Shown: one piece after another, positions 62,251-64,000 of the stretch
Layout: each line of letters starts with the position of its first letter
How positions within the stretch are numbered: position 1 is the stretch's first letter
NCBI RefSeq assembly: GCF_041821065.1
Contig: NZ_JBGUAX010000007.1
Coordinates: 248,001-312,000, forward strand
DNA: 64,000 bases
Direction: 5' to 3'
From: Egicoccus sp. AB-alg2
Lineage (GTDB): Bacteria > Actinomycetota > Nitriliruptoria > Nitriliruptorales > Nitriliruptoraceae
Program-made: the position numbers and the translations under genes
The notes under the pieces: model-generated
Seen by the model: the letters and a program-made list of their open reading frames with translations, nothing else
What the model was told of the DNA's origin: nothing
Database searches by the model: none

Positions 62251-63848
62251 TCCGGGCCCTGCTCGCCACCCCCGACGCGGCCCTGACCGCCAACGCCCGC
62301 GCGATCCTCGAGGAGGTCGGTGACATCGAGGTCGCCGCGGTCGCCTCGCACGCCTCGGCCGTCACCTCGGTGCTGGGCGACGACGACCGCGACCTCGACG
62401 TGGTGGTGCTGCACGAGGACCTCGGGCCGCTGCCGGTGCTCGACCTGGCCCGCGACCTCAACCACCGCTTCCCGGAGGTGGGCGTCGTCCTGCTGGCGCG
62501 CGACCCGGCGCTCGACCTGCTGCGCTCGGCGATGTCGGCGGGCGTCCGCTCGGTGGTGCGACTGCCACTGACGCTGGCCGAACTGCAGCTCGCCATCGTC
62601 GAGGCCAACGAGTGGGCCCAGACCGTCCAGGGCCGGCTCGCAGCCGTCACCACGCAGGACAAGGGCGCCCGCCTGCGTGGGCGCGTGATCGCGGTGGCGG
62701 GCTCCAAGGGCGGCGTCGGCACGACCATGGTCGCCACCCAGCTGGCCCTGCACTTCCAGCGTCAGGACGACCAGCAGCGGGTCGCGCTGCTCGACCTCGA
62801 CCTGCAGACCGGCGACGTCCGGGCGCATCTCGACCTCACGCACCGTCGCAGCGTCACGGACCTAGTGGAGGTGGCGTCCGAGCTGACGACCGGCCACCTC
62901 GACGACGCGATGTTCGCCCACGACAGCGGGCTGCGGGTGCTGCTGCCGCCGGTCGACGGCGAGGACGCCGAGGACCTGGACGCCGCCACCTCGGCCCGCA
63001 TCCTGGGCGGCATCCGCTCCCGCTACGACGTCGTCGTCATCGACGTCGGCGCCGTGCTGACCGACGCGTCGGCGACCGCCCTGGAGCTGGCCGACGAGGT
63101 CGTCGTCGTCTGCACCCCCGACGTCGTCTCGCTGCGCGGCGTCAACCGGCTGACCGCACTGTGGGAGCGGCTGCAGGTCCGCGACGGCGGCGTCCGCGCG
63201 CTGCTCAACCGCGCCGACCGGGCCCGCGAGATCCAGCCCAGCCTGGCTGCCCGTGTCGTCGGTGTGCCGATGCTGGAGACGGTGCTGCCCGACGACGTCC
63301 CAGGCATCGAGCACGCCACCAACACCGGCGTCCCCGACCGGGTCGCCGGTCGTCTGCGCGACGCCGTGGCGGCCCTGGCCGAGGAGCTCGCCGCCGCGCG
63401 CACGGGGCCGGCCGAGGAGGCAGAGCCCAGCAGCGAGCAGGAGCTGACCCGCCGCGTCGCCGCCGCCGAGGCCGGGTCGATCTCCGCGGAGTTCGCCGGG
63501 CTGATCCTGCCGGTCGGCATCGTGCTGCTGGTCGTCTGGCAGGCGATCCTGGCCGGCTTCACGACCGTGCTCGCCAACGGCGCCGCCGCGGAAGCGGCCC
63601 GGGCGCGCACGGTCGACGCCTCGGCCAACGTGCAGCAGGTTGCCGAGGACTACCTCTTCGGCTACTGGGGCCGCCACGTCACCGCGGCCTCCACGGCCGA
63701 CGAGATACGGGTCCGCATCCCGGTGCCGATGCTCGTGCCGGGCCCGTCCTCGCCCTGGCGCGTGCAGAGCTCGGCGGGCGTCGTCCGCGAGCCGACCGTG
63801 TCCCGCCTCGGCGCCCCGGTGGACGGGCCGGGAGGGGCCCCGGCATGA
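62247..63848 (+). CDS. CpaE-like ParA-family ATPase fused to a TadE-like segment
   Basis: A 533-residue protein. An N-terminal receiver-like domain (residues 1-120) precedes a ParA/MinD-type ATPase with the deviant Walker A GSKGGVGTT (Lys154), LLDLDLQTGDV and VVIDVGAVLTD. The C-terminal 130 residues start like TadE pseudopilins (EAGSISAEFAGLILPVGIVLLVVW, from about residue 408) and are followed by a β-type region. CpaE is known to localise pilus components. The fused TadE part is unusual. The next gene, also TadE-like, overlaps by ATGA. Confidence 0.88.
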   Translation: MIRALLATPDAALTANARAILEEVGDIEVAAVASHASAVTSVLGDDDRDLDVVVLHEDLGPLPVLDLARDLNHRFPEVGVVLLARDPALDLLRSAMSAGVRSVVRLPLTLAELQLAIVEANEWAQTVQGRLAAVTTQDKGARLRGRVIAVAGSKGGVGTTMVATQLALHFQRQDDQQRVALLDLDLQTGDVRAHLDLTHRRSVTDLVEVASELTTGHLDDAMFAHDSGLRVLLPPVDGEDAEDLDAATSARILGGIRSRYDVVVIDVGAVLTDASATALELADEVVVVCTPDVVSLRGVNRLTALWERLQVRDGGVRALLNRADRAREIQPSLAARVVGVPMLETVLPDDVPGIEHATNTGVPDRVAGRLRDAVAALAEELAAARTGPAEEAEPSSEQELTRRVAAAEAGSISAEFAGLILPVGIVLLVVWQAILAGFTTVLANGAAAEAARARTVDASANVQQVAEDYLFGYWGRHVTAASTADEIRVRIPVPMLVPGPSSPWRVQSSAGVVREPTVSRLGAPVDGPGGAPA

Positions 63849-64000
63849 GGTCGCGCCTGCGTCGCGAGGACGGCGCGCTGTCGGCCGAGTTCGCGGCCGC
63901 GGTGGTGCCGCTGACGGTCGTGCTCGCCTTCGGCTGGCAACTGCTGCTGTTCGTCGCGGCCGGCAACTCCGCGGCGCACGCGGCCCGCAACGGCAGCCGC
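63845..64000 (+). CDS. TadE-like pseudopilin protein, N-terminal part
   Basis: Only 52 residues lie in the window. The start (RREDGALSAEFAAAVVPLTVVLAF) has the hydrophobic TadE segment with the invariant Glu (SAEFA). It resembles the C-terminal segment of the preceding gene, indicating tandem duplication. ATG 63845 overlaps the upstream stop. Confidence 0.8.
   Translation, partial: MRSRLRREDGALSAEFAAAVVPLTVVLAFGWQLLLFVAAGNSAAHAARNGSR

Overview
The window is very GC-rich and gene-dense, with many GTG and TTG starts and four-base ATGA/GTGA gene overlaps. It carries crgA and the fhaA-fhaB-pstP-rodA-pbpA-pknB cell-wall operon, which together are hallmarks of Actinomycetota. An F420/FMN luciferase-like enzyme, a YcnI/CopCD copper set and an aerobic caa3 respiratory chain fit a free-living aerobic actinobacterium. 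A deep-branching class is my inference; nothing here fixes the genus.

Layout. 1-2467 is the end of an oligopeptide ABC transporter operon. 2894-11176 is a tightly coupled respiratory unit: a gluconate-dehydrogenase-type GMC flavoprotein with its Tat-exported partner, a cupredoxin lipoprotein, caa3 oxidase subunits, a cytochrome c lipoprotein and CtaG. 11103-19341 is a mixed housekeeping and stress stretch (hemerythrin, Rieske-flavoprotein, acyltransferase, thioesterase, DUF1028, QEGLA protein). 19474-26530 is a signalling island. It combines CheB and CheR-PAS proteins with a SpoIIE-type phosphatase, a STAS antagonist, an RsbW-like ATPase-fold protein and a SigB/SigF-type sigma factor, and no chemoreceptor or flagellar gene is in the window. 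Two arrays of tandem repeats (26621-27285) separate it from an AAA ATPase, a second hemerythrin, a gamma-glutamyltransferase, a thiolase and two small zinc-ribbon genes.

33181-33401 holds a cluster of DnaA-box-like nonamers next to crgA. It is followed by a class E sortase, a polyprenyl synthase, a DevR-like regulator with a degenerate receiver, a degenerate adenylate-forming protein, a PabA/TrpG amidotransferase, two membrane proteases (Lon-PDZ and site-2 type), an aeRF1-type ribosome-associated factor and a TPR protein. 43724-49616 is an ECF sigma and copper-handling cluster (two YcnI-like proteins, a zinc-finger anti-sigma, a CopC-CopD fusion). 49613-57037 is the fhaA-to-pknB operon. After a tRNA-Leu and a 19-bp tandem repeat come four small unrelated genes, and the window ends inside a Tad/Flp pilus operon that includes a CpaE protein fused to a TadE-like segment.

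The crgA/pabA/pknB/fhaA grouping resembles the origin-proximal region of mycobacteria, so the DnaA-box cluster deserves attention. All functional calls rest on motifs read by eye; no database search was run.
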